From Pseudomonas sp. FP453 (GTDB taxonomy: Bacteria > Pseudomonadota > Gammaproteobacteria > Pseudomonadales > Pseudomonadaceae): a stretch of 64,000 bases of DNA. A program made the position numbers and the translations under genes. Below the pieces are notes generated by a model that did no database searches, was not told the DNA's origin, and saw only the letters and a program-made list of their open reading frames with translations. Of the stretch, positions 9,016 to 17,277 are shown piece by piece; within the stretch, counting starts at the first letter, position 1, and each line of letters opens with the position of its first letter. The stretch is taken from assembly GCF_030687495.1 (NCBI RefSeq), contig NZ_CP117435.1, positions 6,204,501-6,268,500 of the forward strand, in the 5' to 3' direction.

Positions 9016-9031
9016 TTTCAGACGTCTGAAA
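9016..9031. promoter_or_regulatory. 16 bp perfect palindrome in the cfa leader
   Basis: TTTCAGACGTCTGAAA is an exact inverted repeat 17-32 bases before the cfa start codon. On the cfa strand it follows TCTACCCTC, a weak match to a sigma-S type -10 region. Perfect symmetry without a following T-run suggests a protein-binding operator rather than a terminator. No regulator is encoded next to it. Confidence 0.45.
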
Positions 9032-9063
9032 AGAGGGTAGACCATCCCGAGACAAGTAGGAGG

Positions 9064-9873
9064 CTATCGATCTGATAGCTCATCGCTATGGCCGCGGCGC
9101 TCAAGCAACCCCTCTTCGATCCACTGTTTCAACCATGTAACGGCCTGCAGCGGTGCGCCCTCTGCATACGTGATTGCCAAGTGCTCGCACAGTTCTGAAA
9201 AGCTCCAGCCAGTGGCCACCATGCCTGCCAGGGCGCAGGCTTCCTTGGGTTCCAGGCTGCGGTAACGGCACACGTTCCGGTGGCGCCACACCAGGCAGAT
9301 CCGTGCCGACGCCAACGCCTCGCTGCCAGGAAAATCCGCGTCGTCCTTACCCGCTCGCCAGATCGCCAGCGTATTGAAGTGACACAGCATCTGCTGCACC
9401 GAGGGCGCCAGGGTGACCTGCAAACCCGGCCAGTCCTCAGGCGCCAACAACGCCATGTCCTCCAGGCCCAGCGGCTCGCCCTGGGGCGCATCGAACGCCA
9501 GGGTGAACGCCCACTCCAACCGCGCCAACTCCGCCAGCGGCGCACTTTGTTCCTCCAGCAAATGCTCGACGATAAAGTCTGCGAAGCGTTCGCCCAGCCA
9601 ACGCAGGCTGTAATGGACCGACGGATACCGGCGCACGTAAGCCTCCGTCAGCAAGGCAAACTCAGCATCCCCAAGCCAATACCAGATAGCACCGAAGTCA
9701 TTGCGCAACACGTCCTGCAACCGCGCCCGGTAGGCGTTGTGATAGATCGCCAGGCCGGTATCCACATCCAGCGTCGGCCCGCCCAGCAACGTCGCGGCAA
9801 AGCCACTGTTGGCCAGCGGTGTTTCGTCTAACAGATGCTGCTCAAAAGCCAACTGCCAGTCGGTCAGGCGCAT
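9064..9873 (-). CDS. bufC: BufC/HvfC-type RiPP maturation partner (DUF2063)
   Basis: Cytoplasmic protein of 269 aa with the DUF2063 opening (LTDWQLAFEQHLL) and the YHNAYRARLQDVLRNDF segment (about 44-60). In bufferin and methanobactin-like systems such proteins pair with an MNIO enzyme and hold the precursor peptide during modification. The start overlaps the upstream bufB stop by 10 bases, so the two are translationally coupled. It is the last gene of the three-gene operon; cfa begins 64 bp further on. Assignment rests on sequence signature plus neighbour identity. Confidence 0.82.
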   Translation of the reverse strand: MRLTDWQLAFEQHLLDETPLANSGFAATLLGGPTLDVDTGLAIYHNAYRARLQDVLRNDFGAIWYWLGDAEFALLTEAYVRRYPSVHYSLRWLGERFADFIVEHLLEEQSAPLAELARLEWAFTLAFDAPQGEPLGLEDMALLAPEDWPGLQVTLAPSVQQMLCHFNTLAIWRAGKDDADFPGSEALASARICLVWRHRNVCRYRSLEPKEACALAGMVATGWSFSELCEHLAITYAEGAPLQAVTWLKQWIEEGLLERRGHSDELSDR

Positions 9874-10709
9874 AACGGCCTCCTGGCCAGGGCGCTTGCC
9901 CCCAGTTCACGGGCCTTGGCCAGTTCGGTGAGCAGCTCTTCGAACGGCGGGAAATGGTCGTCGCGCTCCAACAACGTCGACACCGGCCCGAAATGTTGCA
10001 GGGTCTGTTGATACAGCGCCCACACCGGGTCGCACACCGGGTGGTCATGGGTATCGACTACATAGTCGCCGTAGTCCATATGCCCGGCCAGGTGCAGCTG
10101 GCGGATGCTGTGCGGCGGCAGGTTGCGGATAAATGTCCAGGCATCGAAACCATGGTTACGCGAGCTGACGTACACATTGTTCACATCCAGCAACAGCTGG
10201 CAGCCCGACAAGTGCGCCAGGGCGTTGAGGAATTCCCACTCGGTGAACTCATCGGCCTTGGCGCGCACATAACTGGAGACATTTTCCAGCACCAGCGGGC
10301 GCTGCAACACGTCCTGCACTTGGCGCACACGGGCGGCCACGTGGTAGAGACTTTCTTCGGTGTAAGGCAGGGGCAGCAGGTCATGCAACTGGTGCGCGCT
10401 GCCACGGCTCCAGCACAGGTGATCGGACACCCACGCCGGCTGGATACGCTCGGCAAGCTGCTTGATCTGTTTCAGGTAATCGAGATCGAGGGCATGGGGC
10501 CCGCCGATGGACAGGGACACGCCGTGCATCACCAGGGGATAACGCTCGGCGATGGCGTCCAGGTAGTACAAGGCTTTGCCGCCCTGCACCAGGTAATTTT
10601 CGGAGATCACTTCGAACCAATCCACGGCCGGCGATTGTTCAAGGATCTGCTGGTAGTACTCGCTGCGCAGACCCAGGCCGTAACCGAGGCTTGCAAGGGC
10701 AGTGGACAT
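9864..10709 (-). CDS. bufB: MNIO enzyme of the bufferin operon (DUF692)
   Basis: Multinuclear non-heme iron oxidase of the DUF692 family (281 aa, TIM-barrel). This family oxidises cysteines of ribosomal peptides, for example to thiooxazole-type groups in bufferins. Likely iron-ligand regions are MHGVSLSIG (about 61-69), SDHLCW (about 95-100), VLENVSSY (about 140-147), DVNNVYV (about 174-180), HLAGH (about 206-210), DTHDHP (about 218-223) and LLERDDHFP (about 248-256). It lies between the precursor bufA2 and bufC, the standard order. The substrate is predicted to be the six-cysteine peptide encoded just upstream. Confidence 0.9.
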   Translation of the reverse strand: MSTALASLGYGLGLRSEYYQQILEQSPAVDWFEVISENYLVQGGKALYYLDAIAERYPLVMHGVSLSIGGPHALDLDYLKQIKQLAERIQPAWVSDHLCWSRGSAHQLHDLLPLPYTEESLYHVAARVRQVQDVLQRPLVLENVSSYVRAKADEFTEWEFLNALAHLSGCQLLLDVNNVYVSSRNHGFDAWTFIRNLPPHSIRQLHLAGHMDYGDYVVDTHDHPVCDPVWALYQQTLQHFGPVSTLLERDDHFPPFEELLTELAKARELGASALARRPLCA

Positions 10710-10769
10710 AAGACGCTCCTGGGCAAAGTGTCCGCAGCGGCGGTAGGCAACCGCTGCGGGTGCACTCGA

Positions 10770-11021
10770 TTACTCGCCGACTTTGCCGCCAGCCGCATCA
10801 CACGCGGCCTTGGTCATGGCCTTGAAGCCGTGGCCCTTGCAGACAGCCTGGCCTTTGCAGGCGTTTTCAGCGGTCTTGCAGTCGTTCATGCCTTTGCAGG
10901 AGGTCACGCCGTAGCAGTGAACAGGCGCGTCGGCGGCTTGTGCCTGGGTGGCGACACCGGCAAACATGGTGGCGGCAGCGATAGCCAGGGCAGCACCGGA
11001 AACCGCGTTTTTGATGTTCAT
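10770..11021 (-). CDS. bufA2: BufA2-type bufferin precursor, Cys-rich secreted peptide
   Basis: Precursor of 83 aa with a Sec signal peptide ([18 protein letters not shown]..., cleavage after TQAQA). The mature part has six cysteines with near-regular spacing (5, 5, 6, 5, 12 intervening residues) embedded in CKG-type repeats (SCKGM, DCKTA, ACKGQ, VCKGH). The start at 11021 is chosen because ATGAGGAA gives a Shine-Dalgarno 8 bases upstream; the alternative at 11036 has none. Bufferins are exported, modified by MNIO enzymes and thought to buffer copper or other soft metals in the periplasm. Which cysteines are modified cannot be read from the sequence. The family call is from memory of the BufA2/gold-induced class. 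Confidence 0.85.
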   Translation of the reverse strand: MNIKNAVSGAALAIAAATMFAGVATQAQAADAPVHCYGVTSCKGMNDCKTAENACKGQAVCKGHGFKAMTKAACDAAGGKVGE

Positions 11022-11104
11022 TGTTGTATTCCTCATATCAGTAGGGTGTCGGTCTGAACGGATTGTTCAGTCTCGACACACCACTAGAGAGAGGTCCCCG
11101 CCTG

Positions 11105-11112
11105 GCGTTACA
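11105..11112 (-). promoter_or_regulatory. Possible ECF-sigma -35 element upstream of bufA2
   Basis: On the minus strand the bufA2 leader contains TGTAACGC about 85 bases before the start codon. TGTAAC is a common -35 core for ECF sigma factors, and bufferin-type operons are often ECF controlled. A matching -10 (CGTC or CGA type) is only loosely visible downstream, and no sigma factor gene is adjacent, so this is tentative. Confidence 0.3.
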
Positions 11113-11126
11113 GCACCCGCGAAAAT

Positions 11127-13013
11127 TTATTCTTCGAGCTTCGACAAAGGCTCCTGAAAGCGCAGCAAACGCCCGGCATTGCCCAGTACCAGCAAGGTGC
11201 TGAGGTTATGCAACACCGCCGCAATCATCGCCCCGGCAGCGCCCAGCCAGCCAAAGGCGGCGAATACCACGATGGCCAGCGTCCAACCCAGGCCGATGAT
11301 CACGTTGACCTGCAACGTCTGCCGGCACTGGCGACTCAAGCGCACACAGGTGCCCAGGCGTCGCAGGTCGCTGCCGATCAGCACCACGTCCGCCGAGGCC
11401 AACGCAATGTCCGCGCCGCCCGCGCCCATGGCCACGCCGACCACGCCAGCCTTGAGCGCCAGGGAATCGTTGATGCCGTCGCCCACCACCATCGGGCGGA
11501 AACCGCTGCCGATCTCCCCCAGCACACGGTTGAGCTTGTCTTCCGGCAACGCCTGCGCCTCGACGTCACTGATGCCCACGTCCAGCGCCAGGCTGTCGGC
11601 GACGCTTTGGCGGTCGCCGGTGAGCAGCAATTGACGGCCCAGGCCGAGGTCGCGCAGCTCTTGTAGCGCCTGGCGGGCCTCGGGTTTGACGCTGTCGGCC
11701 AGCAGCAGCCAGGCGAGGAATTGCCCGTCCAGCGCCAGCCCGGCAATCGGGCCGTCGTGGTTCGGCACAGGCGTGGTGACGATCCCCAGTTGCTCAAACA
11801 ACTCCGGCCGCCCCAGCGCCGCTTCGCCCTGTGCGGTCTGCGCCACCACACCAAGGCCCTGGCGCTCACGGATATCCGTCAGCACCAGCAGCTGTTCCTG
11901 CGTGGCCAACCCGGCCAATGCCCGGCTGACCGGGTGGCTGCTGGCGGAGCCGAGGCTGGCCGCCAGGTTGAGCAACACCTGCCGATCCGGCGCCGAGGTT
12001 TCGATGGATTGCAGGCGCAGGGTGCCAAACGTCAGGGTGCCGGTCTTGTCCACGACCAGCGAGGTCAAGTCCGCCAGCTCCTCCAGAAACGCCGAGCTGC
12101 GGATCAGAATCCCATGGCGCGCCGCCACTGCAATCCCGGCAATCGCCGTGGCCGGCGCCGACAGCACCAACGCACACGGGCACGCCGCCACCAGCACCGC
12201 GAGCATCGCCTGCGCATCGTTGGTGACAAACCAGGTGACCGCCGCCAGCAGCAACACCAACACCATGTAACTGCCGGCGTAACGCTCCAGCAGCCGCGTG
12301 ATCGGCGGCTTGGAACGCTCGGCGTTTTGCATCAGCGCGATGACTTTGCCCAGGGTCGATTCATTGCCGGTGCGGGTCACTTCCAGGCGCAGCAAGCCGT
12401 CGAGGTTGATCGCCCCGCCGAACACCTGCACACCCACACTCGCCTCCAACGGCACCGACTCGCCGGTGATCGGCGCGGTGTCCAGGCTCGCCTGACCCGA
12501 CAGCACCACGCCATCGGCGGGCACGCGGTCGCCGGCGCGCACTTCGACGATATCGCCGGTGTGCAGCGTGCCGTTGTCCACCTCGACAATGCTGCCGTCG
12601 GCCTGCACCAGGCGCGCGTGGCTGCGGGTCAGTTTGCCCAGTGCGTGGATCGCCTCCTGGGAGCCGATCACGCTGCGTTCTTCAAGCACATGGCCGAAGA
12701 TCATGATGATTGGCAGCAGCGCAGCGGTCAGCAGATCACCGGTGGCCCAGGCGCCGAGCATGGCCAGGGCGATCAGTTGATCGGTGATGCCATGCAGGCT
12801 GGGAAAACGCAGGCTGTACCACGCCGAACGCATCACCGGCACGGCCACCAATAGCGACGCCACACCCAGCAACAACTGACTCACGCCGGTCTGGTCCGGC
12901 GCCAGCCAGCGCCACACCAGGCCCAACACCAGCAAGCCGAGGGCCAGCATGGCCAGGGTCAATTGCCGCGCAGCACTGCGCTGCTCGGCGGAGGTCAGCA
13001 TGGGTGCGCTCAT
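11127..13013 (-). CDS. P1B-type heavy-metal-translocating ATPase
   Basis: Inner-membrane metal pump of 628 aa with no N-terminal metal-binding (GMxCxxC) domain. Actuator motif TGES is at about 183-186, the membrane metal site AACPCALVLSAP (Cys278, Cys280) at about 276-287, the phosphorylation site DKTGT at Asp322, and the nucleotide-domain HP at about 352 and GDGIND at about 516-521. CPCxxxxSxP is the Zn/Cd/Pb subgroup pattern. The last membrane region has HNLSTLLVLGN where ZntA has an Asp, so the transported metal is uncertain. Its ATG overlaps the stop of the upstream HflK-like gene, making it the last gene of a four-gene operon with SPFH proteins. Confidence 0.9.
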   Translation of the reverse strand: MSAPMLTSAEQRSAARQLTLAMLALGLLVLGLVWRWLAPDQTGVSQLLLGVASLLVAVPVMRSAWYSLRFPSLHGITDQLIALAMLGAWATGDLLTAALLPIIMIFGHVLEERSVIGSQEAIHALGKLTRSHARLVQADGSIVEVDNGTLHTGDIVEVRAGDRVPADGVVLSGQASLDTAPITGESVPLEASVGVQVFGGAINLDGLLRLEVTRTGNESTLGKVIALMQNAERSKPPITRLLERYAGSYMVLVLLLAAVTWFVTNDAQAMLAVLVAACPCALVLSAPATAIAGIAVAARHGILIRSSAFLEELADLTSLVVDKTGTLTFGTLRLQSIETSAPDRQVLLNLAASLGSASSHPVSRALAGLATQEQLLVLTDIRERQGLGVVAQTAQGEAALGRPELFEQLGIVTTPVPNHDGPIAGLALDGQFLAWLLLADSVKPEARQALQELRDLGLGRQLLLTGDRQSVADSLALDVGISDVEAQALPEDKLNRVLGEIGSGFRPMVVGDGINDSLALKAGVVGVAMGAGGADIALASADVVLIGSDLRRLGTCVRLSRQCRQTLQVNVIIGLGWTLAIVVFAAFGWLGAAGAMIAAVLHNLSTLLVLGNAGRLLRFQEPLSKLEE

Positions 13014-14044
13014 TGTTCGGCTCCCTGGATAATCAAGCGGGAGTCGTCTTTCGGATCGACCGTGGTCACGGAACCGGCCTGGCCGAGAATCTTCGGCAGG
13101 CGTTCGCGGTACAGGCGCAACAGCAAGCCCGGGTCTTTCACCTGGGCCAGGCTGGCGACCGTGGCGGTTTGCGCCTGGGCATTGGCCAAGCGTTCGCTGG
13201 CCTGAGCGTGGGCGACTTGCACCACGCGGTCGGCCTGCTGGGTGGCGGCCTGGGTGAGTTTTTCCGCGTCGGTGCGCGCGTTGGCCACGGCTTTGTCAGC
13301 CTGCTGGCTGGCGGTCAGCACCGCGTTGAAGGCATTCACCGCCGGGCTCGGCAGGCTGGATTGCACATCCACGCGGGTGACTTCGATGCCCAGGCCCAAG
13401 CCCGTCGAGGCCAATTCGGCGAGGCGTTTGTTGATGCCTTGCACCAGGTCACCACGCAAGCGTTCACGGCGCTCGGCGGCGCCGTTGTCGGTGCCGATCA
13501 GCTCGGGGCGCGCCACCAGGATCGTGTCCAGGTCGCGGGCCGCCGTGAGGGCCACGGCGCTGCGCGTCACCAGGCGATCCAAGGCAGGCAACACATGGGC
13601 GCCCTGCAACACAAACGCGTAAGGCTCGGTGACTTTGTAGAACACCCGCACATCCAGCTGCACCACCCCGGCGTCGCCGGTCAGCAGGTAACCGGAGCCG
13701 GCCAGGGCATCGCTCAACGGCGTGGCAAAACTGGCCACGCGGTCGGCCTGGAGCGCCGCCTCGGAGCGCAGCAGGTTCTCCACCCGCCGTTCGATCACGC
13801 GGTCGGCCGCCGGCAGCAACACCACTTGCTCGAACGGTTGCGGCCAGGCCAGCAGCAAGCCGGCGTTCTGGATACGGTCGAGGGCGCCGAAGTGCAGGAC
13901 CACGGCGCGGTTCTGCGGGTCGATCTGGCGCACATTGGAAAACGCCCAGGCCAACGCGGCCAACACGGTCACCGCGTACAGCGCCATGAAAGTCAGGCGC
14001 CCGGCCTGGATCCACGGGCTGTCCGGGCTGTCACGCTCGATCAT
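13010..14044 (-). CDS. SPFH/Band 7 protein, HflK-like (short)
   Basis: Single-pass membrane protein of 344 aa. It has a helix at about residues 18-38, then an SPFH domain (NRAVVLHFG, WPQPFEQV) and a C-terminal coiled coil rich in Ala and Gln (about 240-300). Annotation pipelines usually label this family 'protease modulator HflK', but the true hflKC pair sits next to hflX elsewhere in gamma-proteobacteria, so this is a paralogue. It overlaps the upstream SPFH gene and the downstream ATPase gene by four bases each, so it is probably made in fixed ratio with both. Role unknown; likely a membrane scaffold for the pump. Confidence 0.82.
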   Translation of the reverse strand: MIERDSPDSPWIQAGRLTFMALYAVTVLAALAWAFSNVRQIDPQNRAVVLHFGALDRIQNAGLLLAWPQPFEQVVLLPAADRVIERRVENLLRSEAALQADRVASFATPLSDALAGSGYLLTGDAGVVQLDVRVFYKVTEPYAFVLQGAHVLPALDRLVTRSAVALTAARDLDTILVARPELIGTDNGAAERRERLRGDLVQGINKRLAELASTGLGLGIEVTRVDVQSSLPSPAVNAFNAVLTASQQADKAVANARTDAEKLTQAATQQADRVVQVAHAQASERLANAQAQTATVASLAQVKDPGLLLRLYRERLPKILGQAGSVTTVDPKDDSRLIIQGAEQ

Positions 14045-15027
14045 GGTTGGACGTCCTTGGGCCCATCCACCAACGCGCGGAACGGCGCAGCATCGGTGCG
14101 CAGGATGATCTTGGTGCCCGGCGTCACCACCGTGCCCAAGGTATCCAGCGAACGCAGCAGGTTATACAGCTGCGGGTTGCCGGCGTAGGCGCGGCCGTAG
14201 ATCTGCGCGGCTTCGACCCGCGATTGCGCTTCGATATCGGCGGCTTTCACCGTGGCATCGGCCTGCACGATGCGCGCGTCGCGCTCGGCGGCGGAGCGGA
14301 TCTGCGCCGCTTCACGCTTGCCCACGGCGGTGCGTTCGGTGGCGATGGTCTCGCGCTCGGCGCGCATGCGATCAACCGTGGCGGTGAGCGTCACCGACGG
14401 CAAGGTCAGCCGTTCGATGCCAACCTGGGCCACGCGCACGCCATAGGTGGTGAGCAATTGTTGATCGATCTGCTGGCGCAGCTGCGCCTCGAAATCGGCG
14501 ATGTGCACCTGGCTGGCATCGGTGTTGATCAGGCTCGACAGGTCAAAGCTGGCCGCCGTGGTTTCCAGCGCCGAGCCGACAAAGGTACGGATCTGCCGCG
14601 CCGCTTCGTCCGGCTGGTTCTGCACCGCGCGCATAAAGCGCTGCACATTGTCGGCATCGCCCTGCACCTGCCACGCCACGTAGGCCTGCACGATGATGCG
14701 CAGGCCATCGCGGGTGCCCACGTCCTGCAAGCCACTGGAGGTGGTGCGCAGGCGCAAGTCCACCGGAATCGCCGCTTCGAACGGCGCCGGCAGGCGCCAG
14801 CCCAGGCCCGGCTCCAACAGCACCCGCACCGGGTTGCCGAAACGGGTAATCACCGTGGCCTCGCCGGAGCGCACTTGCACCAGGCTCGCGGCCGCGACCG
14901 CAAACAGCACCAGCAACAGCGCCCAGGCCATGCGCCGCCAAGGGAACGGGCCAGCCGCTTGCTCGTCACCGTGATGATGGTGGTGATGGCCATGATGATG
15001 ACCGTGATCGTGAGAATGAGCGCTCAA
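14041..15027 (-). CDS. SPFH/Band 7 protein, HflC-like, with histidine-rich N-terminus
   Basis: Protein of 328 aa whose first 20 residues are mostly His, Asp and Gly (MSAHSHDHGHHHGHHHHHHG), followed by a single membrane helix (about 32-52) and an SPFH domain (RSGEATVITRFGNPVRVLLEPG). The C-terminal part is HflC-like (RMRAERETIATE, EAAQIRSAAERDARI). The His-rich tail, on the cytoplasmic side if topology follows HflC, could bind Zn, Ni, Co or Cu. Together with the P1B ATPase encoded two genes downstream, this argues for a metal-linked complex rather than FtsH control. It lies 12 bp from the upstream gene and overlaps the downstream one. Confidence 0.82.
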   Translation of the reverse strand: MSAHSHDHGHHHGHHHHHHGDEQAAGPFPWRRMAWALLLVLFAVAAASLVQVRSGEATVITRFGNPVRVLLEPGLGWRLPAPFEAAIPVDLRLRTTSSGLQDVGTRDGLRIIVQAYVAWQVQGDADNVQRFMRAVQNQPDEAARQIRTFVGSALETTAASFDLSSLINTDASQVHIADFEAQLRQQIDQQLLTTYGVRVAQVGIERLTLPSVTLTATVDRMRAERETIATERTAVGKREAAQIRSAAERDARIVQADATVKAADIEAQSRVEAAQIYGRAYAGNPQLYNLLRSLDTLGTVVTPGTKIILRTDAAPFRALVDGPKDVQP

Positions 15028-15039
15028 CAGACCGACTCC

Positions 15040-16944
15040 TTATTGAACGGCTTTGCGCGGCAGCGACGGATCGGCCGGCAAGGTAAAAGAACGCAGATCG
15101 ATCGTCGGCGCGCTGTCGGCGCCCAGGCGATGATCCAGAATCAGCAATTTGGCGTGGGCCAGGCCCTGGCTGAGTTGGCCGAGGTACTGCTCCAGCACGA
15201 AGGCTTTGCCAGCGGTGGCGTAGGCCTTTTGTTCGGCGGCAAAGCGCAGGTCGGCCGCTTGGGCGCCGGCATTCACTTCGCGCGCCGTGGCGGTGGCCTG
15301 GTCGCGGGCGGTGCTGGCTTGCAGCAACGCCAGGTTGGTCTGCTCGCTGGCCGCACCGCGCTCGCGGGAGATCAGGGCCTGCGCACCGATCTGCGCGGCT
15401 TGCACGCCGTGGTAGGCGTTGGCGGCGCCGGCCGGTGGGTGGATCGCTTCAACGACGGTGGCGAGGATTTCCACGCCGCTGTCGAGTTTTTGCAGGTCGG
15501 CCTGCACAGCGCGGCCGATCTCCTCGGCGAGGCTCGTGCGTTGTTCGCCGAGCAACTCGTCGAGGGTGCGTGAGGCAAAGTCGTGGACCAGGATACGGCT
15601 GGCGGTGCTGCGGATCAGGGTCGGCACATCCGCGCTGTTATAGGTGGCGGCGAGCGCGGCGTGGTCGGTGAGGCCGATGCGGTAGACGAAGCGCACGTCC
15701 ATGTTGACGATCTGGAAGCTCTGCTTGTCGCCGCTGCTGCTGGCAATGACCTGGGACTTGTCATTCACGTGGCTGGCGTCCCACAAGCGGTTGGCGATCA
15801 ATGGCGCGGGACCTTCGGCAGCAGCCAATTCCGGTGCGGCGGCTTCGCTGACGCTGGTGGCCAGTTCATGCACCACGCCGTTTTCCACGTTGATCACACG
15901 GCCCAGCGGCCAGGGCAAACCGGCATGCAGGCCGGGGCCGAACACCTCGACGGGTTTGCCGAAGCGTTCATAAATCCCACGCCCTTGCAGGGGCACTTCG
16001 TGCACACCGGTCAGCGCCCAGCCGACCGCCAACACCACCAGCAGCACCGGCAGGAACGCCCGGCGCATGTAGGTAAACGCCCAGATTTGACGCAGGTCGA
16101 TACCGAAGCGGTTGTGCAATTCGTGCTGCAAGGCGAGCAAGGGTTGGGGCGGCCAGCGTAACAGCCCGGCGATAAAGCTTTGCGCCATCAGGCGCGGTTC
16201 GAGGCGTGGCTGGCGCGGGCTGAACAGTGACAGCACGGCTCTTAATAGAAACTCCACGGCGACCAGCGCTGGCAGCAGGCCGATCATCACCGCCAGGCGC
16301 AACGGCCAGACCGATTCGGCACCCGCAAACAACAGGCAAATCGCGCTGATCAACAGGCAGATAATCGCCACCCGGCTCAATTGCGCCAGTTGCGAAGCTT
16401 CCGGCCATTGGGCGGCGGTTTCCTGGGCGAGGCGGCGTTCGAACACCAGCAAGCCGAAGGCCAGCGCCAAGGCCAGCGCTGCACCGATGCTGGCGGATTG
16501 ACCAACAGGCGCAGCGGGCAATGCCAGGTTCCAGAACTCGACAATGCTGATCAGCGCCAGCAGCGACCAACCGCCAAGCCACAACACCGGGGTGCCGATC
16601 TGCTTGCCGAAGCGCCCGGCCAGGCGTGCGTAACGGCCGGTTTCCTCTACGGGGGCTTCCTGCGGCGGTTCTTCCAGCGCCTGAGCGCGCCAATCGGCGA
16701 CCCACCACGCCGATTGCAAACCGGCCACCAGCAGCAGCAAGGCCGAGGCGCAGTTGATCAACACCACCGGCCAGATCGACAGCGGTGCGAACAGCGCGAC
16801 AAACAGCGCCAGCACCCAGCCGCACACGGCCACAGCGGTCAGGCTGATACCGGCCTGGCGCAATCGACGGGCATGGAACAGCCCTTGCTGAAAACGCGGC
16901 AGGCCCTCTACCGAAGCGCCGTCAGCTTCTAGATCCACTTGCAT
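15040..16944 (-). CDS. Multi-pass SPFH protein, HflK-like (long)
   Basis: Protein of 634 aa from the ATG at 16944; a TTG at 16968 would add eight residues and seems less likely. The N-terminal half has about six hydrophobic helices (roughly residues 35-260) with no obvious enzymatic motif. The next helix (near 310-330) leads into an SPFH domain (GIYERFGKPVEVFGPGLHAG) and an Ala/Gln-rich coiled coil ending with a hydrophobic helix-like LEQYLGQLSQGLAHAKLLIL. It is the first gene of the SPFH-SPFH-SPFH-ATPase operon. The fusion of a polytopic domain to an SPFH domain distinguishes it from genuine HflK. Function unknown. Confidence 0.8.
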   Translation of the reverse strand: MQVDLEADGASVEGLPRFQQGLFHARRLRQAGISLTAVAVCGWVLALFVALFAPLSIWPVVLINCASALLLLVAGLQSAWWVADWRAQALEEPPQEAPVEETGRYARLAGRFGKQIGTPVLWLGGWSLLALISIVEFWNLALPAAPVGQSASIGAALALALAFGLLVFERRLAQETAAQWPEASQLAQLSRVAIICLLISAICLLFAGAESVWPLRLAVMIGLLPALVAVEFLLRAVLSLFSPRQPRLEPRLMAQSFIAGLLRWPPQPLLALQHELHNRFGIDLRQIWAFTYMRRAFLPVLLVVLAVGWALTGVHEVPLQGRGIYERFGKPVEVFGPGLHAGLPWPLGRVINVENGVVHELATSVSEAAAPELAAAEGPAPLIANRLWDASHVNDKSQVIASSSGDKQSFQIVNMDVRFVYRIGLTDHAALAATYNSADVPTLIRSTASRILVHDFASRTLDELLGEQRTSLAEEIGRAVQADLQKLDSGVEILATVVEAIHPPAGAANAYHGVQAAQIGAQALISRERGAASEQTNLALLQASTARDQATATAREVNAGAQAADLRFAAEQKAYATAGKAFVLEQYLGQLSQGLAHAKLLILDHRLGADSAPTIDLRSFTLPADPSLPRKAVQ

Positions 16945-17277
16945 CCCAACACGCCCATTTGCACACAATTAGTTACGATATAACACGGGGCGTGAAATTT
17001 TTGTCCGCTGAATGCAGCTTTCAAACCCGACCACCGATCCCTGTGAGAGCTGGCTTGTGTGGGAGCTGGCTTGCCTGCGATTGAATCACCGCGGTTTTGC
17101 TGGAAGACCGAGTTGTCAGCATCGCAGGCAAGCCAGCTCCCACAGGGTTACATCGCTGCATTCAAGAGCGTGACTAACCCCCCATAAACACGAGCCATCA
17201 CTGGTGCAGCCCAGGATTAAGCGGCACACTCCGAACCAGTTTTTCGCGGGTCCACGGACAAGGAAGCGTCACCTCCC
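16945..17277. other. Divergent intergenic region with REP elements
   Basis: Non-coding 333 bp between the SPFH operon (leftward) and the ynb-like lipid cluster (rightward). It holds the AT-rich leader of the SPFH operon (near 16960-17000), one full REP doublet and a broken REP copy. Near 17262 AAGGAAGCGTCACCTCCC leads into the ynbA ATG at 17278. I see no RNA gene or open frame. Confidence 0.7.
17058..17144. repeat. REP doublet (REPIN), copy 2
   Basis: Left arm TGTGGGAGCTGGCTTGCC at 17058, right arm its reverse complement ending at 17144. The inner parts differ from copy 1 (TTGAATCACCG instead of TAGCGGTG). Immediately before it, 17042-17055 reads TGTGAGAGCTGGCT, a truncated, mutated head of the same REP, as if one element was inserted into or duplicated from another. 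Confidence 0.9.

Noticed and set aside
15040..16944. Genuine HflK regulator of FtsH
   Set aside because: The protein has an extra polytopic domain and sits with a metal ATPase, not next to hflX/hflC as the true hflK does.
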